Assembly (NCBI RefSeq): GCF_963674565.1
Contig: NZ_OY771430.1
Span: 3,286,001-3,350,000 of the forward strand
Direction: 5' to 3'
DNA: 64,000 nt
DNA from: an uncultured Carboxylicivirga sp.
GTDB taxonomy: Bacteria; Bacteroidota; Bacteroidia; Bacteroidales; Marinilabiliaceae
Shown: one piece after another, positions 15,810 through 23,936 of the stretch
Position numbering within the stretch: the first letter of the stretch is position 1
Layout of the letters: each line of letters starts with the position of its first letter
Notes under the pieces: model-generated
Seen by the model: the letters and a program-made list of their open reading frames with translations, nothing else
What the model was told of the DNA's origin: nothing
Databases searched by the model: none
Translations under genes and position numbers: made by a program

Positions 15810-17716
15810 TATTCTGTTTTTTCTTTAGCTAAATCATTCAATTGTTTGATTTCCCGAACAAATGCATCATCCCAGATTTTAACATTGCCAAAGACTGTGC
15901 TTTTTACTTTTAAAGTAGCCTTATAACCTTTATAAGCACCATACGCATATCGGAACCAGCCATCTTTACACTCATATACTTTAATTAAACTGGCATCCAG
16001 GCCATGTTTTGTAAATAGATCGTTGGTTATTTCAGGCTTTTTCAAAGAAACAAACTGAACAGTGTAATATGGTATGCCATCTGAATCATCCATTACGTCT
16101 GTTGCAGCCTCTTCTTTTGGTTTTTCGGCAATCAGATACTTCATTTCAGTATCTTTCAATGTTAATGTCTGAGAGCTTTTCTTATAAGCCATTTCTCTTT
16201 CAACATCAACAATTGCATCAACTTCTTCATATCCATCTCCGGCATAAGTAATCTTATATTTTTTCTCTGCCTCGAGAATCAATACATATTTTCCGGTTCC
16301 AGGATGTGGTTTGTAAGCACCAACCTCTTCATCAGTCTCAGCATCACTCACATAAATACGCACATTTTCCAATGGGGCATCTCCACTAACTACTTTTCCT
16401 TTGAATACAGCCAGACGATTAATTTCAGGCTCCTCATATTCGATCAAATAGATATCTGAGCCACCTAAACTACCTTCGTATCTTGATGAAGCGTAGTATG
16501 CAATATTTTGAGTAGCAGTTGGTACAAAGAAGAAGTCATCATCAGGTGTATTAATTGGATAACCTATGTTCTTTGGTGCACTCCATTCTCCGTCTTCCTG
16601 AAGTTGAGAATAAAAAATATCGAATTTACCCATACTGTTATGACCTTCAGAACTGAAATATAAAGTTCTGCCATCAGGATGAATAATAGGTGTTTCCTCA
16701 TCGTATGGAGTATTTAAAATCGACATATTCTCAGGCTTTGCCCAATCTCCGTTAGGTAAGCGACGCACTCTATAAATATCCAAACCTCCAACACCACCTT
16801 CACGATTACTGGTAAAATACAATGTTGAGTTATCTGGTGAAATTGAGGCATGCGTCTCAACGTATCTTGAGTTTATCGGCTCTGGCAGCTTAACGGGTTC
16901 TGTCCAATCCTCACCATCAAATGTACTGTGATAAATATTGGCACCATCAATATCATTTCTATAAATATATAGCTCTGTTCCATCAATTGAAAGACAAACA
17001 CCAGCTTCATGTCCTTTCTTACGAAACAGCTCTTTCAATGATTTGGCTTTATCCCAGGCTCCATCTTTCTTATCCGAAGAATAAACACGCTCTGCATATT
17101 GTCCGTCAGGTAATAAGTCGCTATAGCTTGAAGCACGGCGAGAAGTAAAAAGTAATAAAGACTCATCAGCTGAGATAAGAGGACTATGATCGTCGTACTT
17201 AGAGTTTACTTCCGGCCCCAAATTTTTCACAACCAATTTTACCGGAGTAGCCATTAAAGTAATCGCATTCTCACAATATTCAATCTGACGACGAAGATTT
17301 GTAATAACATCCTCCTTTAAAGGATCAACACTCGCAATTACTTTTTCGTATAAATCAATTGCCTTTTCTGGTTGAAGCATCAATTGATAATTCATCCCAA
17401 TAAAGCTTTGTACATCAATTGCCACATCACCTGCTTTTTCTTCTTCAGGCAATAAGGAATATAATTTCTCAAAAACTTTGATCGACTCCTCATGAGTTCC
17501 CAGACTCATTTCGCAATATCCAAGATTATACAAAACCTCAACATCCTCAGCATCATTAGCTAACAATTCCTCAAAAAGGTCTTTCGCCTCCTCATAGGCT
17601 TTGTTATCCATCAGATAAACGGCATCTTTAAACTTCTTGTTATCACGAGTTTGAGCACTCACCAACTGAGCTGACAAAAATACGGCAATGATTACCAGTA
17701 AAGAACGATGTATCAT
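15809..17716 (-). CDS. Exported TPR-PD40 beta-propeller protein with SPOR-like C-terminus
   Basis: I chose the ATG at 17716 because it starts a clean signal peptide (MIHRSLLVIIAVFLSAQLVSAQ); the mature protein is about 613 residues. TPR-like helices come first (roughly 30-130: 'AYEEAKDLFEELLANDAEDVEVLYNLGYCEMSLG'). A WD40-like PD40 propeller follows, with repeats such as 'DHSPLISADESLLLFTSRR', 'HASISPDNSTLYFTSNREGGVGGLDIYRV' and 'EETPIIHPDGRTLYFSSEGHNSMGKFDIFYS'. Then come a carboxypeptidase-regulatory-like Ig fold and a C-terminal segment beginning 'YYTVQFVSLKKPE' that resembles a SPOR domain. The layout recalls PorE, a periplasmic T9SS-associated protein, but no OmpA peptidoglycan-binding domain is present. 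A shorter paralogue lies directly upstream. Confidence 0.82.
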   Translation of the reverse strand: MIHRSLLVIIAVFLSAQLVSAQTRDNKKFKDAVYLMDNKAYEEAKDLFEELLANDAEDVEVLYNLGYCEMSLGTHEESIKVFEKLYSLLPEEEKAGDVAIDVQSFIGMNYQLMLQPEKAIDLYEKVIASVDPLKEDVITNLRRQIEYCENAITLMATPVKLVVKNLGPEVNSKYDDHSPLISADESLLLFTSRRASSYSDLLPDGQYAERVYSSDKKDGAWDKAKSLKELFRKKGHEAGVCLSIDGTELYIYRNDIDGANIYHSTFDGEDWTEPVKLPEPINSRYVETHASISPDNSTLYFTSNREGGVGGLDIYRVRRLPNGDWAKPENMSILNTPYDEETPIIHPDGRTLYFSSEGHNSMGKFDIFYSQLQEDGEWSAPKNIGYPINTPDDDFFFVPTATQNIAYYASSRYEGSLGGSDIYLIEYEEPEINRLAVFKGKVVSGDAPLENVRIYVSDAETDEEVGAYKPHPGTGKYVLILEAEKKYKITYAGDGYEEVDAIVDVEREMAYKKSSQTLTLKDTEMKYLIAEKPKEEAATDVMDDSDGIPYYTVQFVSLKKPEITNDLFTKHGLDASLIKVYECKDGWFRYAYGAYKGYKATLKVKSTVFGNVKIWDDAFVREIKQLNDLAKEKTE

Positions 17717-17831
17717 ATTTGGGCTGGCTAAATTTATTATCAATTAATTAATCAAATGCAAAATAAGAAATTACAAACTGTTAATATGTATCAAAATGAA
17801 ATAATTTTGATAAAAGGTACAATAATCTCCT

Positions 17832-19457
17832 TTATTGACCATCTTTCATGTCTTCAACTACAATCGGATCCAAATAACAGGCATTGCCTCTGGTTGGAAA
17901 ATCCAATCGTGCGGGTATGGTAAAATCCTTAACAAAAGTTGCTTTTCCAAAAGTTCGAATTGTCATTGTATATTCAACTCCTGTAGGAACAATTAAAACA
18001 TACTTTCCGCTTTCTGGATGTGGTCGATACACTCCAACCTTCTCACCGGATTCTTTTTTTGTTACTGTTATCTCTGATTCATATGATGGAATTCCTTGCT
18101 GTGTAAAGATAAAACCTGCCACTACAGCCAGTGTTCTTTCGTCACTTTCAGGATATTCAATCAACCATATATCTGATCTTCCATAACCACCAGGGCGTTC
18201 TGAAGCATAATAGACTCTTTGTCCATCAAGCGTTGGAGAATAAAATAAATCATCACCAGGAGTATTTATTGGATAGCCAATATTTTGTGGCTCACTCCAT
18301 TTTTGCTCATTATCATCTAGTTTTTGAGTTGAAAAAATATCGAAGCCACCCATCGACATATGACCCATAGAAGCAAAATACAAGGTTTTCTCATCATGTG
18401 ATAAGAAAGGGCTTTCTTCGTCTTCAATGGTATTTATTGTAGGGCCCAGATTCATTATTTTACCCCAGCTTCCATCAGGTAGTTTAGTAACCATGTACAA
18501 ATCCTTACCACCAAAACCTCCGGGTCTATCACTGGCAAAAACCAGCGTATTTCCATTATATGAAAATGAGCCATGTGTTTCGTTGTAATCCGTATTGATA
18601 GGTTTTGGAAATTTCACAGGTTTAGTCCAACCTTTATCGGTAAGATTGGAATATAACAGATCTCCCGAGATACCATCATTCCGATAAACAATCATTGTTT
18701 GTCCATCAGCACTCAAACTGCAGGTTGCGTCATTACCAGCCGTATTAATTGTTTGACCAATATTCATAGCTGGTAACCATCTGCCCTCTCTCCAGATGGC
18801 TTTATGAATATCTTCGTAATATTGCCCGTCTGAAGTGGTAAGACTACCTGTCCCCTGACGGTTTGATGTAAAGATCAATATGGATTCATCCGCTGAAATT
18901 ACCGGACTATGTTCATCATTCTCACTGTTAATCGCCTGACCCAAATTACTGATACGAAAATCAACCGGATTACTTTTCAGCTTAATTGCATTTTCATTGT
19001 AAGTGGTTTCTCTTTCAATTTCTTTCAACAAAGCTTTTTGCTTGGCAGGGATATTATCTTTTAATGCAACCAGTTCAGCTAACGCCTCATCAAATCGATG
19101 ATTAAGGTGATACGCCTGTGCAAGGTAATATCTAGCTTCAATGGCTCTTTCTTTTTTATTTTTATCCAATGGATAACTTTCTTTTGCTTTTTCTAAAAAA
19201 GGTATCGCATCATCTGTTTTGTAATCAATATTCAGAAGACATAACCCCATCTGTAGATTAAGAATAGGCTCATCAGGATGATTAATCATCAGATGCTTTA
19301 TTTTTTGTGCCGCTACATCAAACTTCTCCAGATTAATATCATCGGTAATGGCATTCAACTCCTTCTTTTTTAGCTTGGGCTGAGCAGTCAGAACCAGATT
19401 AACACAAAAAACAAAAAATAGAATACTAATAACTTTTGGTGTGTTTAGGCACTGCAT
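17832..19457 (-). CDS. Exported TPR-PD40 beta-propeller protein (paralogue of its downstream neighbour)
   Basis: The protein has 541 residues with a signal peptide (residues ~8-26, VISILFFVFCVNLVLTAQ). It has the same order as its neighbour: TPR helices (about 30-150), PD40 propeller blades ('DEHSPVISADESILIFTSNRQGTGS', 'THGSFSYNGNTLVFASDRPGGFGGKDLYMV', 'EESPFLSHDEKTLYFASMGHMSMGGFDIFS', 'VYYASERPGGYGRSDIWLIEY') and one Ig/CarboxypepD_reg-like domain. It stops before the SPOR-like segment. It is homologous along its length to the 15809-17716 protein, indicating an old tandem duplication. The likely place of action is the periplasm or inner face of the outer membrane. A T9SS or envelope scaffold role is inference. 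Confidence 0.8.
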   Translation of the reverse strand: MQCLNTPKVISILFFVFCVNLVLTAQPKLKKKELNAITDDINLEKFDVAAQKIKHLMINHPDEPILNLQMGLCLLNIDYKTDDAIPFLEKAKESYPLDKNKKERAIEARYYLAQAYHLNHRFDEALAELVALKDNIPAKQKALLKEIERETTYNENAIKLKSNPVDFRISNLGQAINSENDEHSPVISADESILIFTSNRQGTGSLTTSDGQYYEDIHKAIWREGRWLPAMNIGQTINTAGNDATCSLSADGQTMIVYRNDGISGDLLYSNLTDKGWTKPVKFPKPINTDYNETHGSFSYNGNTLVFASDRPGGFGGKDLYMVTKLPDGSWGKIMNLGPTINTIEDEESPFLSHDEKTLYFASMGHMSMGGFDIFSTQKLDDNEQKWSEPQNIGYPINTPGDDLFYSPTLDGQRVYYASERPGGYGRSDIWLIEYPESDERTLAVVAGFIFTQQGIPSYESEITVTKKESGEKVGVYRPHPESGKYVLIVPTGVEYTMTIRTFGKATFVKDFTIPARLDFPTRGNACYLDPIVVEDMKDGQ

Positions 19458-19599
19458 TATACGATATGAGTTAGATTAACTTTACTTGTTTACGGTGCTA
19501 CAAGTTAATAAATAAATTCAGTTTAAAATGTCGGTTCTTGCTGAAATTAGAGATACTATAGCTTTTTAAGGGACGTACAGAATAACGGAAACAGTTCAC

Positions 19600-20778
19600 T
19601 TAAAAATAAACAACCTGTCCTTTCCCTCCGATTAGACTGTTTTCAATCAAATATTTCCCATCAGGTGAAGCATACGCATAAGCACCCCGCCCATTTTTAT
19701 CGATATCCTTTATAATATTACATATAGAAACACTGCCCAAATCAAACACAATCATATCAAATGATTGAGAATTATTAATTCTTTCTGATATCAATATCTC
19801 ATCAGGACAATAGGTATCATTAAGTTTCTTTTTGAGCATTTCATCGCGGCTAATCAACAGTATCCTTGAAGGACGAAAAGCATTCTTATTTACCTTACTT
19901 TTTGGTAATTGAAGCATTACCGTTTTCAGAAACTGAATTCCATTGATGGCAAACCAAATTAAAGCATTAACCAGAAAAAAAGTTTTCTTACTGAAATACT
20001 TTCGATGAAATATCCACATCGATTGATAAAAATACTGGTAGATTTCTTTGCTAGCGACAGTGGTCTTTCCTTTAAAATGTATAATTGGACTGGTTCCAAG
20101 AAAATGACTGGATCCAAACTTTTTCATCAGGCAATATGATAAATCAATATCCTCGCCATACATAAAATATTGCTCATCCAACAACTCAAACTCACCTTTA
20201 TCATCACGACGCTGAGCTAAAAAAGCACCTGCCAGAACATCAACTCTTTGGTTTTGGGTCTCATCCAAATCACCATGATAATAACGGGCTAAATGTTTTG
20301 ATTTTGGGAATAAGTAAACTAACCCAGTGATTTTGCAAAAAGAAGTAAAAGGGGTAGGTAAACCACGCTTCGACTCTTTTAAGTAACTCCCTTCCCCATT
20401 AATCATTCTTATTCCAACAGCTCCTGCTTTTGGGTATTGAACGAAATGATCTAAGACTGCCCTGAACGTATCTTCACCAACAATTATATCAGGATTGACC
20501 AAAACTGCAATTCTCCCTTTTGCCATTTTCAGTCCAATATTGTTGGCTTTGGAGAAGCCCAGGTTTTCATTATTGGCAACCGTTAAAACAAAGGGATAAG
20601 CCTGTCTGACACGTTCTGCAATATTTATTGAAGACGCATTATCAACCAATATTACTTCAGCTGATATATTTATAATTGCTTTGCTAACAGAAAAAAGAGT
20701 AAGGTCCAGAAACTCCCATGAGTTATAACTGACTATGATAATGGAAATATCCGGATTCTGTTGTTTCATTTCTGGCAA
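19600..20778 (-). CDS. Glycosyltransferase family 2 (rhamnosyltransferase-like)
   Basis: A GT-A fold glycosyltransferase of 392 residues. The N-terminal domain shows 'ISIIIVSYNSWEFLDLTLFSV', the nucleotide-sugar segment 'VILVDNASS', 'NENLGFSKANNIGLKMAKGRIAVLVNPDIIV' (DxD-like position as NPD) and a later 'YFMYGEDIDLSYCLMKKFG' acceptor/base motif. This is the WbbL-like rhamnosyltransferase subgroup. A C-terminal ~130-residue extension with a short hydrophobic stretch (about 265-285) follows, with no recognised motif. Translation could also begin at the ATG three codons in. It ends a minus-strand operon behind recR; the start lies 9 bases past the HAD gene stop. Confidence 0.85.
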   Translation of the reverse strand: MPEMKQQNPDISIIIVSYNSWEFLDLTLFSVSKAIINISAEVILVDNASSINIAERVRQAYPFVLTVANNENLGFSKANNIGLKMAKGRIAVLVNPDIIVGEDTFRAVLDHFVQYPKAGAVGIRMINGEGSYLKESKRGLPTPFTSFCKITGLVYLFPKSKHLARYYHGDLDETQNQRVDVLAGAFLAQRRDDKGEFELLDEQYFMYGEDIDLSYCLMKKFGSSHFLGTSPIIHFKGKTTVASKEIYQYFYQSMWIFHRKYFSKKTFFLVNALIWFAINGIQFLKTVMLQLPKSKVNKNAFRPSRILLISRDEMLKKKLNDTYCPDEILISERINNSQSFDMIVFDLGSVSICNIIKDIDKNGRGAYAYASPDGKYLIENSLIGGKGQVVYF

Positions 20779-20787
20779 TATTAAAAA

Positions 20788-21225
20788 CTACTCATCACCA
20801 CAAAACAAGTACCTGAAGAAACCGCATAGTGTCTTTCTTTTGGCTTTGTTATATTCATTTCGGTAATGATCTTTTTGAGCCTGATCCGCATCCTTATTTA
20901 ACTGTTGCCATATTTCACCCCATCCCAGAAAACCACCTACATTTCTGTCATCAATAAAAATATCGGCATTTACTTTGCGGCTCATTGTTTCATCGATTAC
21001 TTCTTCGGGATAAGTACGGTTAATGGCATAAAATTCAACACCATTCTTTCGGCAATATTCTACTGCTTCATCCAATAACTTACCTGATCGAATGGTCCAC
21101 AAAACAAGTAAATGACCTTGTTTTTGTAAAGCTTTTAATGTTTGAAAGGCGAATATTTTTTCCTTCCCTATGGCTGGGTATTTATGTTCTACAATGGTTC
21201 CGTCAAAATCAACCGCTATAAGCAT
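20788..21225 (-). CDS. HAD-superfamily phosphatase, BT0820-like
   Basis: A small cytosolic HAD hydrolase of 145 residues. Motif I is 'MLIAVDFDGTIVEH' at the very N-terminus, motif II 'LLVLWTIRSG', and the final acidic motif is 'ADIFIDDRNVGGFLGW'. No large cap domain is present. It resembles a Bacteroidota hypothetical HAD protein group, of which Bacteroides BT0820 is the structural example I recall; the substrate is not known. It lies 12 bases after the membrane-protein gene and 9 bases before the glycosyltransferase gene, within the recR operon. Confidence 0.82.
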   Translation of the reverse strand: MLIAVDFDGTIVEHKYPAIGKEKIFAFQTLKALQKQGHLLVLWTIRSGKLLDEAVEYCRKNGVEFYAINRTYPEEVIDETMSRKVNADIFIDDRNVGGFLGWGEIWQQLNKDADQAQKDHYRNEYNKAKRKTLCGFFRYLFCGDE

Positions 21226-21236
21226 AAATTAAAGGT

Positions 21237-21689
21237 TTAAAGGTCATTATCAATTTCTTCCAAATCTTTCTTTATCGAATTTACCGAAGGGTAATTCAAT
21301 AGAATGAAGAGATAGAGTAATCCAAATACTATTAACTGATTTATCTCGCCTGTTGAAAGATAGATTAAAATGCTTATCAACGATAATCCCTCAAGCGTTG
21401 TCATCTTAATGAAAAATGCTGTCCGGTATTGCATTACTTTACGATCTAACGACTGATTTCTGTCAATATGGCTCACTTTTCGCTTAAAAAACATATAAGA
21501 CGATGGTATTCCAACAAGAGCCAGAATAACGTTTAATGATTTCAGATTGTTTTCCATTTGCAAATCAAAGCTGCTTACTTTACCAATAGCGAAAACAAAA
21601 TAAAAAGCAAAACCTGCAAAAGCAGCCAGAACAATGACAATAGCAAAATATATTATTTGAATTTGCCTGATAGTTTTATTGCTTTCCAT
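21237..21689 (-). CDS. Hypothetical four-helix membrane protein
   Basis: A protein of 150 residues with four predicted membrane segments, roughly 11-33, 50-66, 93-109 and 116-132, and a charged stretch between the second and third (KRKVSHIDRNQSLDRKVMQYR). No family is recognised. The start codon lies 2 bases after the recR stop, so it is cotranscribed and probably translationally coupled with recR. The length and even helix spacing support a real gene; function is unknown. Confidence 0.65.
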   Translation of the reverse strand: MESNKTIRQIQIIYFAIVIVLAAFAGFAFYFVFAIGKVSSFDLQMENNLKSLNVILALVGIPSSYMFFKRKVSHIDRNQSLDRKVMQYRTAFFIKMTTLEGLSLISILIYLSTGEINQLIVFGLLYLFILLNYPSVNSIKKDLEEIDNDL

Positions 21690-21691
21690 AG

Positions 21692-22312
21692 TTACAAAGT
21701 ATTTTCAAACGGCAATCGATTAACCAACGATCTCCCCAAGGTTACCTCATCAGTATACTCAAGTTCATCACCAATGGATACTCCCCTGGCTATGGTTGTC
21801 ATCTTCACACCGTATTTTTCAAATTTCTTAAACAAATAAAAATTGGTTGTATCTCCTTCCATGGTGGTACTTAACGCAAAGACCACCTCACTTACATTGC
21901 CAGCTTTCAGTTTTTCTTCAAGCGGACCAATCGTTAAATCATCGGGCCCAATACCATCCATTGGAGAAATTACACCTCCCAAAACATGATACACTCCATC
22001 GAATTGCTGAGTATTTTCAATAGCCATCACATCCCTGATGCTTTCCACCACGCATATTAATTCATGATTTCGATTAGTATTAGCACAAATATGGCAGGTC
22101 TCACTATCCGAAATATTATGGCAACTTTTACAATACATTATTTCTTCACGCATCAAGCGTATAGAATCAGAAAATTTAAAGACTGATTCTCTTTCCTGTT
22201 TAAGCAAATGCAAAACCAAACGCAAGGCTGTTTTTCGTCCAATACCAGGCAATTTAGCAAATTCGTTGACTGCCGATTCAAGTAATTTCGAAGGAAAAGA
22301 GGCTGAGGTCAT
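21692..22312 (-). CDS. recR: Recombination mediator protein RecR
   Basis: RecR forms a ring that loads with RecO to help RecA onto gapped DNA. The ATG at 22312 gives 206 residues (MTSASFPSKLLESAVNEFAKLPGIGRKTALRLVLHLL), the normal length; a TTG eight codons earlier is less likely. Order of features: helix-hairpin-helix ('LPGIGRKTALR'), C4 zinc finger ('CKSCHNISDSETCHIC'), Toprim domain ('LICVVESIRDVMAIENTQQFDGVYHVLGGVISPMDGIGPDDL') and the C-terminal Walker B-like 'SIGDELEYTDEVTLGRSLVNR'. All zinc cysteines are present. It is the first gene of the operon with a membrane protein, HAD phosphatase and glycosyltransferase. Confidence 0.95.
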   Translation of the reverse strand: MTSASFPSKLLESAVNEFAKLPGIGRKTALRLVLHLLKQERESVFKFSDSIRLMREEIMYCKSCHNISDSETCHICANTNRNHELICVVESIRDVMAIENTQQFDGVYHVLGGVISPMDGIGPDDLTIGPLEEKLKAGNVSEVVFALSTTMEGDTTNFYLFKKFEKYGVKMTTIARGVSIGDELEYTDEVTLGRSLVNRLPFENTL

Positions 22313-22451
22313 ATTCTTCTTTTGATTCGATGTCAAAGGTAGTAAAAAGATACCAGCAATCAGTCTCTGATATTTAACTGCCTGTTTAGAGCAACTATCG
22401 ATTCTTTTACATCAATCAGATTCTATTATATTTGGATACAAATTAAGAAAT

Positions 22452-23900
22452 ATGAATTCTATCCTGATAGCCTCAATCATAGCTGCATATTTTGCTGTTT
22501 TAATTACTATTTCCATTATTACAGGTCGAAAAGCCGATAACGATACTTTTTTCAGAGGTAACAAACAGTCACCCTGGTACATTGTTTCGATTGGAATGAT
22601 TGGAGCTTCGCTTTCTGGTGTTACCTTTATTTCGGTGCCAGGATGGGTTGGCGCTACCGGCATGACATACATGCAAATGGTGATGGGATATTTTCTGGGT
22701 TACCTTGTAATTGCACACATCCTGCTTCCACTCTATTACCGATTAAACCTTACCTCCATTTATTCATATCTCGAAGATCGTTTTGGTTTTTGGTCATATA
22801 AATCAGGATCAGTTTTATTTCTTTTATCCAGGACCATTGGAGCGTCAGCTCGCCTATACCTGGTTGCAAATGTTTTACAACTAACCGTTTTTGATTCATT
22901 TAAAGTTCCTTTTGAAGCCACGGTATTAATTACAATTCTACTTATCTGGCTCTACACATTTAAAGGAGGAATAAAAACTATAATCTGGACGGATACTTTG
23001 CAGACTCTGTTTATGTTATTGAGCGTTGGAATTACTGTAGTTGTCATTTCCAGAAGCATGAATCTTTCTTTAGGTAGTATGATAAATACCATTTCACAAA
23101 GTGAGTATTCATCCATTTTTGTTTTTGATGACTGGAGTTCAAAACAACATTTCATCAAACAATTCTTTTCAGGTGCATTTATCACCATTGTTATGACAGG
23201 ACTTGACCAGGACATGATGCAGAAGAACCTTACCTGTCGTAATCTGAAAGATGCACAGAAAAATATGCATTGGTATGGATTTGCCTTTGTACCTGTTAAT
23301 TTATTATTTCTTGGTCTTGGTGTTTTACTTTACATTTTTGCAAACAATCAGGGAATAGCAATACCCAAAAATGCTGATGATCTTTTCCCCATTATAGCTA
23401 CAGGTGGCTATCTGCCCCAAATGGTTGGGATATTCTTTATTTTAGGATTAGTTGCAGCAGCCTATTCAAGTGCCGATTCTGCTCTTACTTCACTAACAAC
23501 ATCCTTTTCTGTTGATATTATCGGATTAAATAATAAAACAGAACAGCAAGCCAAAAAAATTCGTTTTATCGTTCATATTAGTTTTAGTCTTTTATTGGCA
23601 TTGGTTATTCTACTTTTCAGGATATTTAATAGTGATAGTATTATCAGTACCATTTTTAATCTGGCAGGATATACCTATGGGCCATTATTAGGCTTATACT
23701 CCTTTGGACTATTTACAAAACTAAAAGTGAAAGACTATTGGGTTCCGTTAATTGCAATAATTGCTCCGGTTATAATCGGCATTGTTGATTATAATTCAAA
23801 AGCCTGGTTTGGAGCGCAAATGGGTTTCGAAAAACTAATCCTTAACGGTCTGATTACCTTCTTTGGCTTACTCATCATCACACGATGGAAAAACAAATAA
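22452..23900 (+). CDS. Sodium:solute symporter (SSS family)
   Basis: An inner-membrane Na+-coupled symporter of 482 residues with about 13 hydrophobic segments. Family marks are an N-terminal 'YFAVLITISIITGRKADNDTFFRGNKQSPWYIVSIGMIGASLSGVTFISVPG' and the later 'LGLVAAAYSSADSALTSLTTSFSVDI', which includes the serine/threonine Na2-site region. The solute cannot be told from sequence; candidates within SSS include sugars, amino acids and carboxylates. It is a single-gene unit, convergent with the acyl-CoA ligase and separated by a bidirectional terminator. Sodium coupling agrees with the Na+-NQR genes in the same window. Confidence 0.92.
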   Translation: MNSILIASIIAAYFAVLITISIITGRKADNDTFFRGNKQSPWYIVSIGMIGASLSGVTFISVPGWVGATGMTYMQMVMGYFLGYLVIAHILLPLYYRLNLTSIYSYLEDRFGFWSYKSGSVLFLLSRTIGASARLYLVANVLQLTVFDSFKVPFEATVLITILLIWLYTFKGGIKTIIWTDTLQTLFMLLSVGITVVVISRSMNLSLGSMINTISQSEYSSIFVFDDWSSKQHFIKQFFSGAFITIVMTGLDQDMMQKNLTCRNLKDAQKNMHWYGFAFVPVNLLFLGLGVLLYIFANNQGIAIPKNADDLFPIIATGGYLPQMVGIFFILGLVAAAYSSADSALTSLTTSFSVDIIGLNNKTEQQAKKIRFIVHISFSLLLALVILLFRIFNSDSIISTIFNLAGYTYGPLLGLYSFGLFTKLKVKDYWVPLIAIIAPVIIGIVDYNSKAWFGAQMGFEKLILNGLITFFGLLIITRWKNK

Positions 23901-23902
23901 AA

Positions 23903-23928
23903 AACTCCCCGTTTCTTAACGAGGAGTT
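23903..23928. terminator. Bidirectional terminator between symporter and acyl-CoA ligase genes
   Basis: AACTCC-c-CGTT pairs with AACG-a-GGAGTT around a TCTT loop. The stem is symmetric, with A-rich sequence before it; the minus-strand T run is clear and the plus-strand tail weaker. Confidence 0.7.
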
Positions 23929-23936
23929 GAAATATA

